Shown one piece after another: positions 6,819-15,418 of a stretch of DNA of 19,789 nt. The position numbers and the translations under genes were made by a program. How positions within the stretch are numbered: position 1 is the first letter of the stretch; each line of letters opens with the position of its first letter. Source of the DNA: JBALVO01 sp036961445 (lineage in GTDB: Bacteria; Pseudomonadota; Gammaproteobacteria; Pseudomonadales; Halieaceae). The stretch lies in the NCBI GenBank assembly GCA_036961445.1, contig JBALVO010000065.1, positions 1 to 19,789 of the forward strand, given 5' to 3'. Under the pieces are notes generated by a model. It saw only the letters and a program-made list of their open reading frames with translations. It was not told where the DNA came from and made no database searches.

Positions 6819-8396
6819 ATGAAGATTAATTTTAGCGATCAATTTGAAGCACTGGTGGCAAAGCATGGCGACCGCGAGGCACTGGTCAACGTAGAGCGCA
6901 ATCGCCGCTATACCTTCACTGAATTGCACAAGCTAACTAACCAGATCGTTAATATGATCAGCAGTATCCTGTCCCTGGGTGAAGGTGATCGCTTCATTAA
7001 TATTCTCCACAATGACAACATGGCTCTGCTGCATGTCCTTACCATCCTCAAGGCCAATGCGACCGGCGTTTTTACCAACTCTCGTGACTCCCTGGACGAG
7101 CATATTAGCCAGGTAGATCTGGTAGAACCAAAAGTTGCTTTTATCGAAAATGCATTACTGGATAGCCATTACCCAATGCTGCGCGCGCGGGGTGTGACGG
7201 TTGTTTGTATGGACCCGATCGATGAGGCACGCGAAGGGCTGCTGTATTTCTGGGACTTGCTAGAAGGCGTGTCTGACAAGAATCCCAATATTGAGATTGA
7301 TGATTGCGATCACATGATGTTGATTCGCTTCACGGGCGGTACCACTGGGAAAGGTAAGGCCGCCTACTATTGCCCTCAAAACTGGCTCTGCATCAAGGAC
7401 AGTTTTTATGCGATGCCAGACAGCGACTGGGAAACATCCAGTCGACTGCTTCATATTTCACCCATTAGCCATGGCACGATGCTGCCGTTAATGCCCTGTT
7501 TTTTCTCGGGCGGTTGTTCGGTGACGCTCAATGAACCGGATTTGGTAAAATTTTGCCAAACGGTAGAGCGTGAAAAAATCACTCACTCGTTTTCGGTACC
7601 TACTGTGCTTTACCGACTACTGGAATTGCCGCAAGCGCTCGAATCTGATCTTTCAAGTTTACGCAGTGTCTTTTACGGTGCTGCTCCGATGAGTCCGAGC
7701 AAGTTAAAGCTACTGCAGGAGAAGTTTGGCAATATTTTCATTCAGGTCTATGCCTCTACCGAGCATTTACCCATTTCACTTTCACTGAGCAAACAGGCCC
7801 ACCAACTCGAAGGGCCCGAGGGTGAGTCCAAGCTCTCCGCCATTGGGCAGGTAGTCTCTGGCATCGAAGTCATCTTGATGGACGATAATGGTCAGCCAGT
7901 AGAAGTTGGCTCTCCCGGTGAAATCTGGATGCGCTCACGCGGCACGATCGACGGCTACTACAAAAATCCTGAGGCCACAGAAGCCGAATTCATCGACGGT
8001 TATTGGAAGTCCGGTGACATCGCCTACCAGGACGATCAGGGATTTATTTTCATGATCGACCGTAAAAAGGACATGATTATCACGGGAGGATTCAACGTCT
8101 ATTCCGTTGAGGTGGAGTCGGCAATCAATGCCCATGAAGCAGTACTGAACTGTGCGGTCATTGGCGTGCCGCATGAGGAATGGGGAGAGTCGGTTCATGC
8201 CGAAGTCATATTGCGGGACAGTATGTCTGTGGATGAAAAAGAATTGATCGCATTCGTAAAAGAAAAGCTGGGCGGCTACAAATCACCGAAGAGCATAAAA
8301 TACGTGGATCAATTGCCCGTCAGTGCGGTCGGTAAGGTCTTACGTCGAGAGGTGCGCGACAAGTACTGGAAGAAAAATGAACGCCAATTGGGGTGA
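6819..8396 (+). CDS. Acyl-CoA synthetase (AMP-forming), ANL superfamily
   Basis: Activates a carboxylic acid with ATP and CoA to an acyl-CoA in the cytosol. Numbering from the ATG at 6819 (525 residues): P-loop TGGTTGKGK (172-180), YASTE (311-315, Ala where Gly is usual), KSGD (397-400), DRKKDMI (414-420), GGFNVYSVEVE, and PVSAVGKVLRR with the catalytic Lys506. All landmark motifs for a working enzyme are present. The substrate is not predictable by eye; medium-chain, aromatic or alicyclic acids are all possible. The frame is open further up to a GTG at 6774 and an ATG at 6789. I prefer 6819 because the family usually starts there and because the likely -10 at 6746-6751 would leave almost no leader for the GTG. 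It heads the seven-gene plus-strand block. Confidence 0.92.
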   Translation: MKINFSDQFEALVAKHGDREALVNVERNRRYTFTELHKLTNQIVNMISSILSLGEGDRFINILHNDNMALLHVLTILKANATGVFTNSRDSLDEHISQVDLVEPKVAFIENALLDSHYPMLRARGVTVVCMDPIDEAREGLLYFWDLLEGVSDKNPNIEIDDCDHMMLIRFTGGTTGKGKAAYYCPQNWLCIKDSFYAMPDSDWETSSRLLHISPISHGTMLPLMPCFFSGGCSVTLNEPDLVKFCQTVEREKITHSFSVPTVLYRLLELPQALESDLSSLRSVFYGAAPMSPSKLKLLQEKFGNIFIQVYASTEHLPISLSLSKQAHQLEGPEGESKLSAIGQVVSGIEVILMDDNGQPVEVGSPGEIWMRSRGTIDGYYKNPEATEAEFIDGYWKSGDIAYQDDQGFIFMIDRKKDMIITGGFNVYSVEVESAINAHEAVLNCAVIGVPHEEWGESVHAEVILRDSMSVDEKELIAFVKEKLGGYKSPKSIKYVDQLPVSAVGKVLRREVRDKYWKKNERQLG

Positions 8397-8407
8397 AACC
8401 CCCATTG
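8385..8407 (+). other. Hairpin overlapping the ligase stop codon
   Basis: CAATTGGGG (8385-8393) pairs with CCCCCATTG (8399-8407) through a 5-base loop TGAAA that contains the stop codon, with one mismatch in the stem. No U-run follows, so it is not a clear terminator. It might partly attenuate transcription or stabilise the ligase mRNA end before the 76-base gap to the next gene. Confidence 0.3.
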
Positions 8408-8472
8408 ATTTCTGATCGCATTAAGGTCTGTAAACAGGCCCTACTGAATATCTACCAAAGGAACCTATTGTT

Positions 8473-9279
8473 ATGACTACGGCTACAAAACCAATGAACA
8501 ATGCCCCCTACGTACTTAGAGAACAATCGGACGAAGGCGTCGTTACCTTGACGATGAATCGTCCAGATCAATTTAATGCTATGTCAGACGAGATGATTGC
8601 GGCAATACAAACGGAGCTTGATCAAATAGCAACGGATAAAAACGTTCGTTGTGTGGTTATCGCGGCCAATGGTAAAGCCTTCTGTGCCGGCCACGACATG
8701 AAACAGTTTGCGGCCAATTATGAGGAAGACTATTTTCACGATCTGCTTGCCAGGTGCAGCGGTATGATGCAAACGATTACCAGCCTGCCGGTGCCAGTGA
8801 TTGCTCGCGTTCAAGGAATCGCGACTGCGGGCGGTTGCCAACTCGTCGCTACCTGCGATCTGGCGGTAGCGAGTGATACCGCAAAGTTTGCCGTATCAGG
8901 AATCAATTTCGGGCTGTTCTGCGCTACACCGTCGGTCCCCTTAGCCAGAAACCTGTCACGTAAGAACGCTTTCGAGATGCTGGTCACCGGTAAATTCATT
9001 GATGCGTCCAAGGCCAAAGAGTGGGGGCTGATTAATGATTTCTGCCCAGAGGACGAGTTGGATGAGCGCATCAAAGAACTCACCGACAGCATTTGCGCCA
9101 AGAGTAAAACACCAATAACCCTTGGTAAGGACATGTTTTATAAACACCTGTCTATGGAGCTGGACGATGCCTATGAGTATGCCAGTAATCGTATGGTCGC
9201 CAACCTTATGACAGAGGATGCTCGCGAGGGTTTAAAAGCATTTGCAGAGCGACGCAAACCAGTGTGGAAAGATTGCTAA
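8473..9279 (+). CDS. Enoyl-CoA hydratase/isomerase (crotonase) family, ECHDC3-like
   Basis: A 268-residue cytosolic crotonase-fold protein. Oxyanion-hole segments are visible: AFCAGHDMKQ (69-78) and GIATAGGCQLVATCDL (115-130). NFGLFCATPSVPLAR (145-159), followed by RKNAFEMLVTGKFIDA, is characteristic of the ECHDC3-like branch rather than of classical FadB/crotonase. By my alignment to crotonase, the two catalytic glutamates are replaced: Gln123 at the Glu144 position and Gly143 at the Glu164 position. Ordinary syn-hydration is therefore doubtful, and another acyl-CoA reaction is possible. It starts at an ATG with AAGGA upstream and lies 76 bases after the ligase and 22 bases before the OsmC gene. 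It likely acts on the CoA ester made by the ligase (inference). Confidence 0.9.
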   Translation: MTTATKPMNNAPYVLREQSDEGVVTLTMNRPDQFNAMSDEMIAAIQTELDQIATDKNVRCVVIAANGKAFCAGHDMKQFAANYEEDYFHDLLARCSGMMQTITSLPVPVIARVQGIATAGGCQLVATCDLAVASDTAKFAVSGINFGLFCATPSVPLARNLSRKNAFEMLVTGKFIDASKAKEWGLINDFCPEDELDERIKELTDSICAKSKTPITLGKDMFYKHLSMELDDAYEYASNRMVANLMTEDAREGLKAFAERRKPVWKDC

Positions 9280-9301
9280 CATAAACTTTAAGGAGTAACG
9301 A

Positions 9302-9748
9302 ATGTCTGAACATCAAATTTCACTGCAATGGGAAAATGGCTCCAACCCGGTAGCCGCTAACACCTATACCAGAAATCATACCGTCACTGTTAATGGCCCA
9401 CAGACAATGCAGGTATCGGCTGCAAAGGATTATAAGGGCGACCCGGCCTGCGCCGATCCTGAGCAATTGATGATAAGTGCATTGGCTAGCTGCCATATGC
9501 TTACTTTTTTAGCTATCGCCGAAATGCAAGGTTACAAAGTCGAAAGTTATACAGACGTTGCTACAGGTTACCTGGGCAAAGGAGAGAATAAGATACCAGC
9601 TGTCACTCGTATTGAATTACAACCAAAGGTCATCTTCAGTGAAGAAAAAATACCAGATGCTGCGGCGCTAAAACGCCTGCACGCTGGCGCACACAAAAAC
9701 TGTTTTATCGCCAATTCGTTGAAAACCGAAGTCAGCGTTGCTGAGTAG
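9302..9748 (+). CDS. OsmC family peroxiredoxin-like protein
   Basis: A 148-residue cytosolic protein with OsmC/Ohr landmarks: PEQLMISALASCHMLTFL (53-70) with Cys64, and AHKNCFIANS (130-139) with Cys134. These are the two cysteines that form the thiol-peroxidase site. Glu54 precedes the helix. Families with this layout reduce organic hydroperoxides, but many OsmC-like proteins have no known substrate. A clear AAGGAG lies 6 bases before the ATG. It sits between the crotonase and alcohol dehydrogenase genes with short gaps (22 and 43 bases), so it is co-expressed with the pathway. It may deal with reactive by-products or be a thiol-linked accessory (inference). Confidence 0.92.
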   Translation: MSEHQISLQWENGSNPVAANTYTRNHTVTVNGPQTMQVSAAKDYKGDPACADPEQLMISALASCHMLTFLAIAEMQGYKVESYTDVATGYLGKGENKIPAVTRIELQPKVIFSEEKIPDAAALKRLHAGAHKNCFIANSLKTEVSVAE

Positions 9749-9791
9749 TGATACTACCTAAAAATAGTTATTAACCTAAGAGGTCAACACA

Positions 9792-10841
9792 ATGATGAAA
9801 TTAGCGCGTTTTGTAACACACGACCAACCACTGGTTATCGAACAGGTGGATAAGCCAACACCCGGACCCGGTGAGCTGCTGGTGAAAGTTGCGTCTTGCG
9901 GTATATGTGGCAGTGATATCCATGGAACTTCGGAGGGTGGGATGTATACACCGGGGACAATTATGGGGCATGAATTCACCGGAGAGATTGTAGAGGTCGG
10001 TACAGACCAAAAAGACAATTGGTCCATAGGTGAGCGCGTTACATCATTTCCTGCGTACTTTTGCGGTGAATGCGAATCTTGCCTTAATGGTCAGCAAGTC
10101 TTTTGCGAGCAACTTGAACTAATTGGTGTCGGATTAATGAATGGTGCTGTTAATGCCCATGACGGCGCGTTTGCAGACTATGTCGTTATTGACGCAAAAG
10201 CCGCAATCCGGCTTGCGCCCAATGTGTCTAACGAGATCGGTACCCTGATCGAGCCACTAGCCACAAGCCTCCATGGGTTCAATTGGGGTAAAGACGCCGC
10301 TAAAAGGCAGGGAATGCTCGTTATTGGCGGTGGTCCCATAGGCCTTGGCATTGCACTTTGGGGGAAGCAACAGGGTATTGCGAATGTGGTCATCAGTGAG
10401 CGATCTCCCGAACGACTTGAGATGGCGAAACATGCGACTACTCATGTTATTGATGCAAGCCAGCACTCAGATCCAGTGGCGGCCTACGCTGAGTTGACCG
10501 GTGCTCCTCCCAGCGTAATTTACGAGGCGGTGGGGAAGCCAGGGATAATCCAGTCCATGCTGCCCAGCATTGCACCACACACTCAGATCGTCGTCGTTGG
10601 CACCTGTATGGAGATGGATCATTTTCACCCGGCGACAGCGTGTTTTAAAGAGGTGACCCTGAGTTTCTCTATAGGTTATGACATGCCGGAGTTCCAATAT
10701 GTGGCCGATTGCCTGGCTCGCGAAGAGATCGACCCAAGCTTTTTGATCACAGATACAATTAGTCTTGACGACCTACCCGATGCATTCGAGGCGCTGCGCC
10801 AGCCTACGGGTCAGTGCAAAGTGATGGTACGTCCTAACTGA
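9792..10841 (+). CDS. Zinc-containing medium-chain alcohol dehydrogenase (MDR), butanediol/threonine DH-like
   Basis: A 349-residue NAD(P)-dependent dehydrogenase. Catalytic zinc ligands are Cys39 in SCGICGSD, His60-Glu61 in MGHE, and Glu154 in LIEPLA. Structural zinc cysteines are 91, 94, 97 and 105 (CGECESC...FC). The Rossmann motif GGGPIGLG is at 179-186, with an acidic Glu after the second strand (VVISERSPER), which favours NAD over NADP. The Cys-Gly-Ile-Cys-Gly-Ser-Asp start and overall layout resemble 2,3-butanediol, sorbitol and threonine dehydrogenases. Two tandem ATGs open the gene; AGAGG lies 8 bases before the first. The acetoin-type E1/E2 genes elsewhere in the window make a secondary alcohol or vicinal diol a reasonable substrate class, but this is inference. 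Confidence 0.92.
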   Translation: MMKLARFVTHDQPLVIEQVDKPTPGPGELLVKVASCGICGSDIHGTSEGGMYTPGTIMGHEFTGEIVEVGTDQKDNWSIGERVTSFPAYFCGECESCLNGQQVFCEQLELIGVGLMNGAVNAHDGAFADYVVIDAKAAIRLAPNVSNEIGTLIEPLATSLHGFNWGKDAAKRQGMLVIGGGPIGLGIALWGKQQGIANVVISERSPERLEMAKHATTHVIDASQHSDPVAAYAELTGAPPSVIYEAVGKPGIIQSMLPSIAPHTQIVVVGTCMEMDHFHPATACFKEVTLSFSIGYDMPEFQYVADCLAREEIDPSFLITDTISLDDLPDAFEALRQPTGQCKVMVRPN

Positions 10842-10891
10842 GGTGAAAACCTCTTGAATCAAAATCGCTCGTAATCGACGGAGAAATAATT

Positions 10892-12835
10892 ATGAAACCT
10901 AACTCTAGAGTTATTGGAATCGTCTTGTGCTTGCTCAGTTCGGGCGTCAGCGCTCAACAAGTTGGGATTAATTTAACGGAGGAGTCCATCAAGCCGGGCT
11001 ATACGGGTAAGTCCTATTCCCCTTATGCACAGCGTGACTTTCCGAGTCGGCCATTTTTTGGCGACCAGCATGTGCACACAGTATACTCCATGGACGCGGC
11101 CCTGTTTGGCAACACATTGGGACTAGACGAATCCTGGCGTTTTGCGCGTGGAGAAGAAGTCACTTCTTCAACCGGGATTCCGGTAAAACTAGCCCGTCCT
11201 TTAGATTGGATGGCCATAGCAGATCATTCCGATCAGATGGGATTTGCCGGGGACATCATCAAAGGCTCCCCTGAAGTCATGAAGTCCGAACAAGGCAAAA
11301 AATGGGCCACGGCAATGAGTAAAGGCGGGCAGACGTCTGTCGACGCAGGGATTGATCTGGTTTACACATTTGCTCGGGGAGAAATGGATCCTTATCTGAC
11401 TAAGACCTACTCGCCAGGTTCAACGAAGTACAACACCATTTGGCAGAAGATGGTCAAGGCAGCAGACCATTACAACGACCCCGGACATTTCACAGCGTTT
11501 ATCGGGTATGAATGGACGTCGTTGACTGATGGCCGCAACCTGCACCGCAACGTAATTTTTCGTGATGGCGGCGATAAAGCCAGTCAAGTGGTGCCTTTTA
11601 CGATGATGGAACCCTATGGAAGTCCCGATCCGCTCAAGTTGTATGAATGGATGGAAAGCTATGAAAGCAAAACAGGCGGCTCAGCATTGGCAATCGCGCA
11701 CAATGGCAACCTGTCTAACGGCATCATGTTCCCGGTGGGTAAGCAGTTCACCGGCCGCAAGCTCGACAAGTTCTACGTTGAATCCCGCGCCAAGTGGGAA
11801 CCCCTCTATGAGGTAACGCAGATCAAAGGCGACGGCGAAGCACACCCCTTTCTTTCGTCCGATGACGAGTTCGCAGATTTTTACACGTGGGACAAAGGTA
11901 ATCTTGACTCGAGTGTAAACAAAACCAATGACATGTTGGAGTATGAATATGCCCGGGAAGCAATGAAGAACGGATTAGTCCTGGAGAAAAAATTTGGAAC
12001 GAATCCTTATAAAATAGGGATGGCCGCCGGCACAGACGCCCACACTTCGCTTGCTTCCATTGAAGAGGAGAACTTCTTCGGTAAACACCCTGGAAGTGAG
12101 CCTTCTGCCGAGCGTATGAGTGGTGTGTTCTCAAAAAGCGACAAGATTCAGATCATGGACTATGAAATGCAAGCCGCTGGGCTTACAGCGGTATGGGCTA
12201 CTGAAAATACGCGCGAATCACTCTACGACGCCATGCAACGTAAAGAGGTTTACGCCACAACCGGACCAAGAATGGCGATCCGGTTTTTCGGCGGCTGGGA
12301 CTTCACAACCGATGACATCAATAGCCGTCATCTGGCTTTTGTTGGTTACGAAAAAGGCGTTCCCATGGGCGGCGATTTGAAGCCTGTGAAAGGGAAAGAA
12401 GCGCCCAGCTTCATGGTTGCTGCATTGCGTGACCCCATCGGTGCCAATCTGGATCGTGTTCAGATCATCAAGGGCTGGTTGGATAAGAAAGGAAAAACAC
12501 ACGAGAAGATTTACAACGTAGCTTGGTCAGGTGACCGTGAGCTCGTTAGCAATGGCAAGCTGCCTCCTGTCGGTAACACTGTAGACGTAAGAGCGGCTAA
12601 TTGGACGAATACCATTGGTGCTGCGGAGCTGCTCACGGTGTGGACCGATCCGGATTTTGATGCCAATGAGAGCGCTTTCTACTATGTCCGCGTTATCGAG
12701 ATTCCAACACCCACCTGGATAGCCTATGACGCCTTCCGCTTTGATGTCCCATTGTCCGATATACCCAAGGGGGCAAAGACTGTATCGCAGGAGCGTGGTT
12801 ATACAACCCCAATTTGGTATACGCCTAAATCTTAG
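10892..12835 (+). CDS. Exported DUF3604 protein, putative metal-dependent enzyme
   Basis: A 647-residue protein with a clear Sec signal peptide (hydrophobic about 7-18, cleavage near Val-Ser-Ala/Gln at 21-22). Metal-site-like motifs are spread along the chain: FGDQHVHTVYS with Asp58, His60 and His62; DWMAIADHSD with Asp111-His112-Asp114; GYEWTS (Glu207); LHRN (His218); IAHNGN (His270); and AAGTDAHTS with Asp382 and His384. This order matches DUF3604 proteins and recalls PHP-fold phosphoesterases, so a periplasmic hydrolase with a multi-metal centre is likely, though the family has no assigned reaction that I know of. GGAG is 8 bases before the ATG. It is 50 bases after the alcohol dehydrogenase, and its TAG stop is only 17 bases before the next start. 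Confidence 0.9.
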   Translation: MKPNSRVIGIVLCLLSSGVSAQQVGINLTEESIKPGYTGKSYSPYAQRDFPSRPFFGDQHVHTVYSMDAALFGNTLGLDESWRFARGEEVTSSTGIPVKLARPLDWMAIADHSDQMGFAGDIIKGSPEVMKSEQGKKWATAMSKGGQTSVDAGIDLVYTFARGEMDPYLTKTYSPGSTKYNTIWQKMVKAADHYNDPGHFTAFIGYEWTSLTDGRNLHRNVIFRDGGDKASQVVPFTMMEPYGSPDPLKLYEWMESYESKTGGSALAIAHNGNLSNGIMFPVGKQFTGRKLDKFYVESRAKWEPLYEVTQIKGDGEAHPFLSSDDEFADFYTWDKGNLDSSVNKTNDMLEYEYAREAMKNGLVLEKKFGTNPYKIGMAAGTDAHTSLASIEEENFFGKHPGSEPSAERMSGVFSKSDKIQIMDYEMQAAGLTAVWATENTRESLYDAMQRKEVYATTGPRMAIRFFGGWDFTTDDINSRHLAFVGYEKGVPMGGDLKPVKGKEAPSFMVAALRDPIGANLDRVQIIKGWLDKKGKTHEKIYNVAWSGDRELVSNGKLPPVGNTVDVRAANWTNTIGAAELLTVWTDPDFDANESAFYYVRVIEIPTPTWIAYDAFRFDVPLSDIPKGAKTVSQERGYTTPIWYTPKS

Positions 12836-12852
12836 TGACAGGAATAGACAAA

Positions 12853-14328
12853 GTGGAAGCAAAAAGAATTTTTACAACCGGTCTGTCTGCGCTGATGCTT
12901 ATCAGCATGCTGACCTCAGCGTCAGCGCAATCATCCAAGATGCCAACGGATCCGATAGGCGGCCAACCGCCAGCGGGGTCAAAGCCCTCGGTGAAAGATC
13001 TGGACTACCAGCTGAAGTACCAGCGCGCCTTCGAGGCCGTGCTTTGGGGTATTCCTGCCGTTGCCATCTATGGCTTTGAAAAAGGCACGAGAGAGCTGGG
13101 ATTCGAAGACAATGTCATTTTGGCTTTTTCCGCTCCTGCGCAACAGAAAGCTGAACTCCTTACGGCTAACACCGTCACCCCTTACATTCTTGCCTTTACT
13201 GATCTACGCAATGGGCCGGCGGTGCTGGAGCTTCCTCCGGCATCTGAAGATGCCAGTTTGTTTGGCCAGGTGGTGGATCACTGGCAGATCACCATTGCCG
13301 ATGTCGGTCCCTCCGGCATCGACAAGGGTAAGGGCGGTAAACTCCTGCTGACTCCTCCAGGGTATAGCGAGAAGATCCCTGAAGGTTACATCCATGTGAA
13401 GAGCCCCAGCTACAAGGTGAACTTTGCGTTTCGCTCAATACCAGGGCCGGACAGCAACGTAGAGCGAGCTTACAAGTATTCTCAGACGCTGAAGATGTAC
13501 TACTTGTCAGAGCTTCCGAATCCCAAGCCAACCAAGTTTGTGGATCCCATCGACATGCGTTTTTCAACGCTGCCACCTTATGATGAGAACTACTTCGACG
13601 ATCTGTATCAGATCTTCAGCATTGAGAATGCCTACCCTCGCGACAAAGTAATGATGGGAATGCTGGCCTTTCTAGGCATTGAAAAGGGCAAACCCTACAC
13701 GCCGGACGAGGAGACCAAAAAAGCGATGAGAGCCGCCGCCGCGGACGCCTTCTTTTATATGAAAGAAAAGTTTGTGAAGGGAAAGCCTGATGAACCGTAT
13801 TACGAAGACAGGCAATGGCGTTGGGCCCAGTATACCGATTCAAACAGGGGTTTTTCCTGGGAAACGGATGACCTGGTCGATACCGAATCACGGGCACTCC
13901 ACTGCTGGCATTGGGGGACCTACGTCCCGAACAAGATCGCAGACAAACCGGCCGTCGTTTACCTGGGTGGGGTTCTTGACAAAGACGGGAATGAACTGGA
14001 GGCAGGCAAAACCTATTCGATCAACTTTCCCGCCGATATGCCGGTGAAGCAGTTCTGGTCGCTGACGATCTACGATTTATATACCATGGCCTTCATTTAT
14101 AACAAAGAAGATCGCCATGGCCTTTCCTCCTACGACATGGAAAAGGAAAAAAAGAACGACGATGGAAGTGTCACCTTGTACTTCGGCCCGAAGGCCCCTA
14201 AAGGGCTTGAGAATTACTGGATTCCAACGGCAGGAAAGAGGCCTACTCTGTATGTTCGCTTCTATGGCCCTACCGATGCGTTCTTCGACAAAACGTTCAA
14301 GATGCCGGACATAGAGTTGGTAAAGTAG
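12853..14328 (+). CDS. Exported DUF1254/DUF1214 protein
   Basis: A 491-residue protein from a GTG at 12853, preceded by AGGA at 9 bases. An alternative GTG at 12835 overlaps the stop of the DUF3604 gene but adds six residues with no better ribosome site. The signal peptide runs EAKRIFTTGLSALMLISMLT to Ala-Ser-Ala/Gln near residue 25, with no lipobox. The DUF1254 region is in the first half (AVLWGIPAVAIYGF, DVGPSGIDKGKGGK, NPKPTKFVD). The DUF1214 region is in the last 130 residues (ADMPVKQFWSLTIYD, NYWIPTAGKRPTLYVRFYGP). It is a paralogue of the lipoprotein at 47-1546, but soluble. Translation is probably coupled to the DUF3604 gene and, through a 13-base gap, to the esterase, which suggests that these three exported proteins work together. 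Confidence 0.9.
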   Translation: MEAKRIFTTGLSALMLISMLTSASAQSSKMPTDPIGGQPPAGSKPSVKDLDYQLKYQRAFEAVLWGIPAVAIYGFEKGTRELGFEDNVILAFSAPAQQKAELLTANTVTPYILAFTDLRNGPAVLELPPASEDASLFGQVVDHWQITIADVGPSGIDKGKGGKLLLTPPGYSEKIPEGYIHVKSPSYKVNFAFRSIPGPDSNVERAYKYSQTLKMYYLSELPNPKPTKFVDPIDMRFSTLPPYDENYFDDLYQIFSIENAYPRDKVMMGMLAFLGIEKGKPYTPDEETKKAMRAAAADAFFYMKEKFVKGKPDEPYYEDRQWRWAQYTDSNRGFSWETDDLVDTESRALHCWHWGTYVPNKIADKPAVVYLGGVLDKDGNELEAGKTYSINFPADMPVKQFWSLTIYDLYTMAFIYNKEDRHGLSSYDMEKEKKNDDGSVTLYFGPKAPKGLENYWIPTAGKRPTLYVRFYGPTDAFFDKTFKMPDIELVK

Positions 14329-14341
14329 CTTGAAGATGATT

Positions 14342-15418
14342 ATGAAAAAAAGCTATGGAGCTCCCGGAGTAGTTGCCGTTTTCGCAACACTGCTGATATC
14401 GATCATTGGTGCTCAGGGGCAGGCATTGGCGGGCGAGAAAGTCTGGACCCTTCAGGAAAGAACGCTGCCCGTGCCTGCCGCTGCGAGCGATGCGCTCAGA
14501 GACTCCATTGCAAGCAAGCCGCAACCCAATGTGGCGGCAGCCCAGGGCGTCACCTTCCAAACGGATGAGGAATGGGTCAAGTATATCGCTGCGAGAAACG
14601 AGCCCGCCGCTGCGGCGGGCGAGGCCCTCGCCGAGCGTTTGAAGGTCACGATCAAGGAAGAGAAGATCGCGGGCGTGACGGTCTACCGCGTCACGCCGGC
14701 GAACATCGATCCGGCAAACAAGAATCGGCTGTTCGTCCACACGCATGGCGGGGCCTATTGTGTAAACGCTGGAAGAGCGGGACTTTTCGAAGCGATCCTC
14801 GTCGCCCATAGGGCGGCTATCCCCGTGCTCTCAATCGACTATCGTATGCCGCCGGAGGATCCTTTCCCGGCTGCGGTCGACGATGTCGTCACGGTGTGGA
14901 AGAGTTTGCTTAAGAAACGCGATGCAAAGTCCATGGCGCTCGGCGGCACGTCGGCTGGCGGCAGTCTAACCCTGGCATCGACCCACAAGTTGATCGATCT
15001 CGGTATTCCCGTGCCGGGGGCGCTGTTTGCGGGGACTCCCTGGGCGGATCTAACCAAGACGGGGGACAGCTATTTCACGAACGAAGGCGTTGACAACATC
15101 CTCGTCAGTTACGAAGGCATTTTGGAGGGTTCCGCGAAGCTGTATGCGGGCGATCATGCTTTGACCGATCCGCTGATATCGCCGGTGTATGGCGATTTCA
15201 AGGGTTTCCCCCCGACCTACCTGGTCAGCGGCACGCGCGATATGTTCCTGAGCAGTACGGTGCGAGTTCACCGCAAACTACGCACGGCCGGCGCCGTTGC
15301 CGATCTCAACGTCTATGAAGGGTTCTCGCACGGGGACTACCTGAAAGTGATCGACTCACCAGAATCTGAGCAGGTCTTTGCAGAGCTGGCGGCGTTTCTA
15401 TTGAAACATCTAAAGTAA
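14342..15418 (+). CDS. Exported alpha/beta-hydrolase, HSL (type IV) esterase family
   Basis: A 358-residue exported esterase or lipase. Starting at the ATG 14342 (GAAG 6 bases upstream), the signal peptide has a Lys-Lys n-region and a hydrophobic core to about residue 26, with cleavage near Ala-Leu-Ala/Gly. In-frame starts at 14330 (TTG) and 14336 (ATG) are less likely. HGGAY (about 135-139) is the oxyanion motif, with Ala in place of the more common Gly. GGTSAGG gives nucleophile Ser204, GTRD gives Asp300 and FSHGD gives His330, completing the triad. It is the last gene of the plus-strand block, 13 bases after the DUF1254 gene. Three 60-base lines I counted are 62-63% GC, against roughly 45-60% in lines from neighbouring genes, which hints at a separate origin. 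It may cleave an ester or lactone outside the cytoplasm (inference). Confidence 0.9.
   Translation: MKKSYGAPGVVAVFATLLISIIGAQGQALAGEKVWTLQERTLPVPAAASDALRDSIASKPQPNVAAAQGVTFQTDEEWVKYIAARNEPAAAAGEALAERLKVTIKEEKIAGVTVYRVTPANIDPANKNRLFVHTHGGAYCVNAGRAGLFEAILVAHRAAIPVLSIDYRMPPEDPFPAAVDDVVTVWKSLLKKRDAKSMALGGTSAGGSLTLASTHKLIDLGIPVPGALFAGTPWADLTKTGDSYFTNEGVDNILVSYEGILEGSAKLYAGDHALTDPLISPVYGDFKGFPPTYLVSGTRDMFLSSTVRVHRKLRTAGAVADLNVYEGFSHGDYLKVIDSPESEQVFAELAAFLLKHLK

Noticed and set aside
9739..9757. Small inverted repeat GTAGT-GAT-ACTAC at the OsmC stop
   Set aside because: A five-pair stem with a 3-base loop and no T-run is too weak to call a terminator, and the next gene begins 35 bases later.
14297..14809. 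170-residue minus-strand open frame over the start of the esterase gene
   Set aside because: A by-product of high GC. It overlaps the end of one and the start of another well-supported plus-strand gene and shows no domain.
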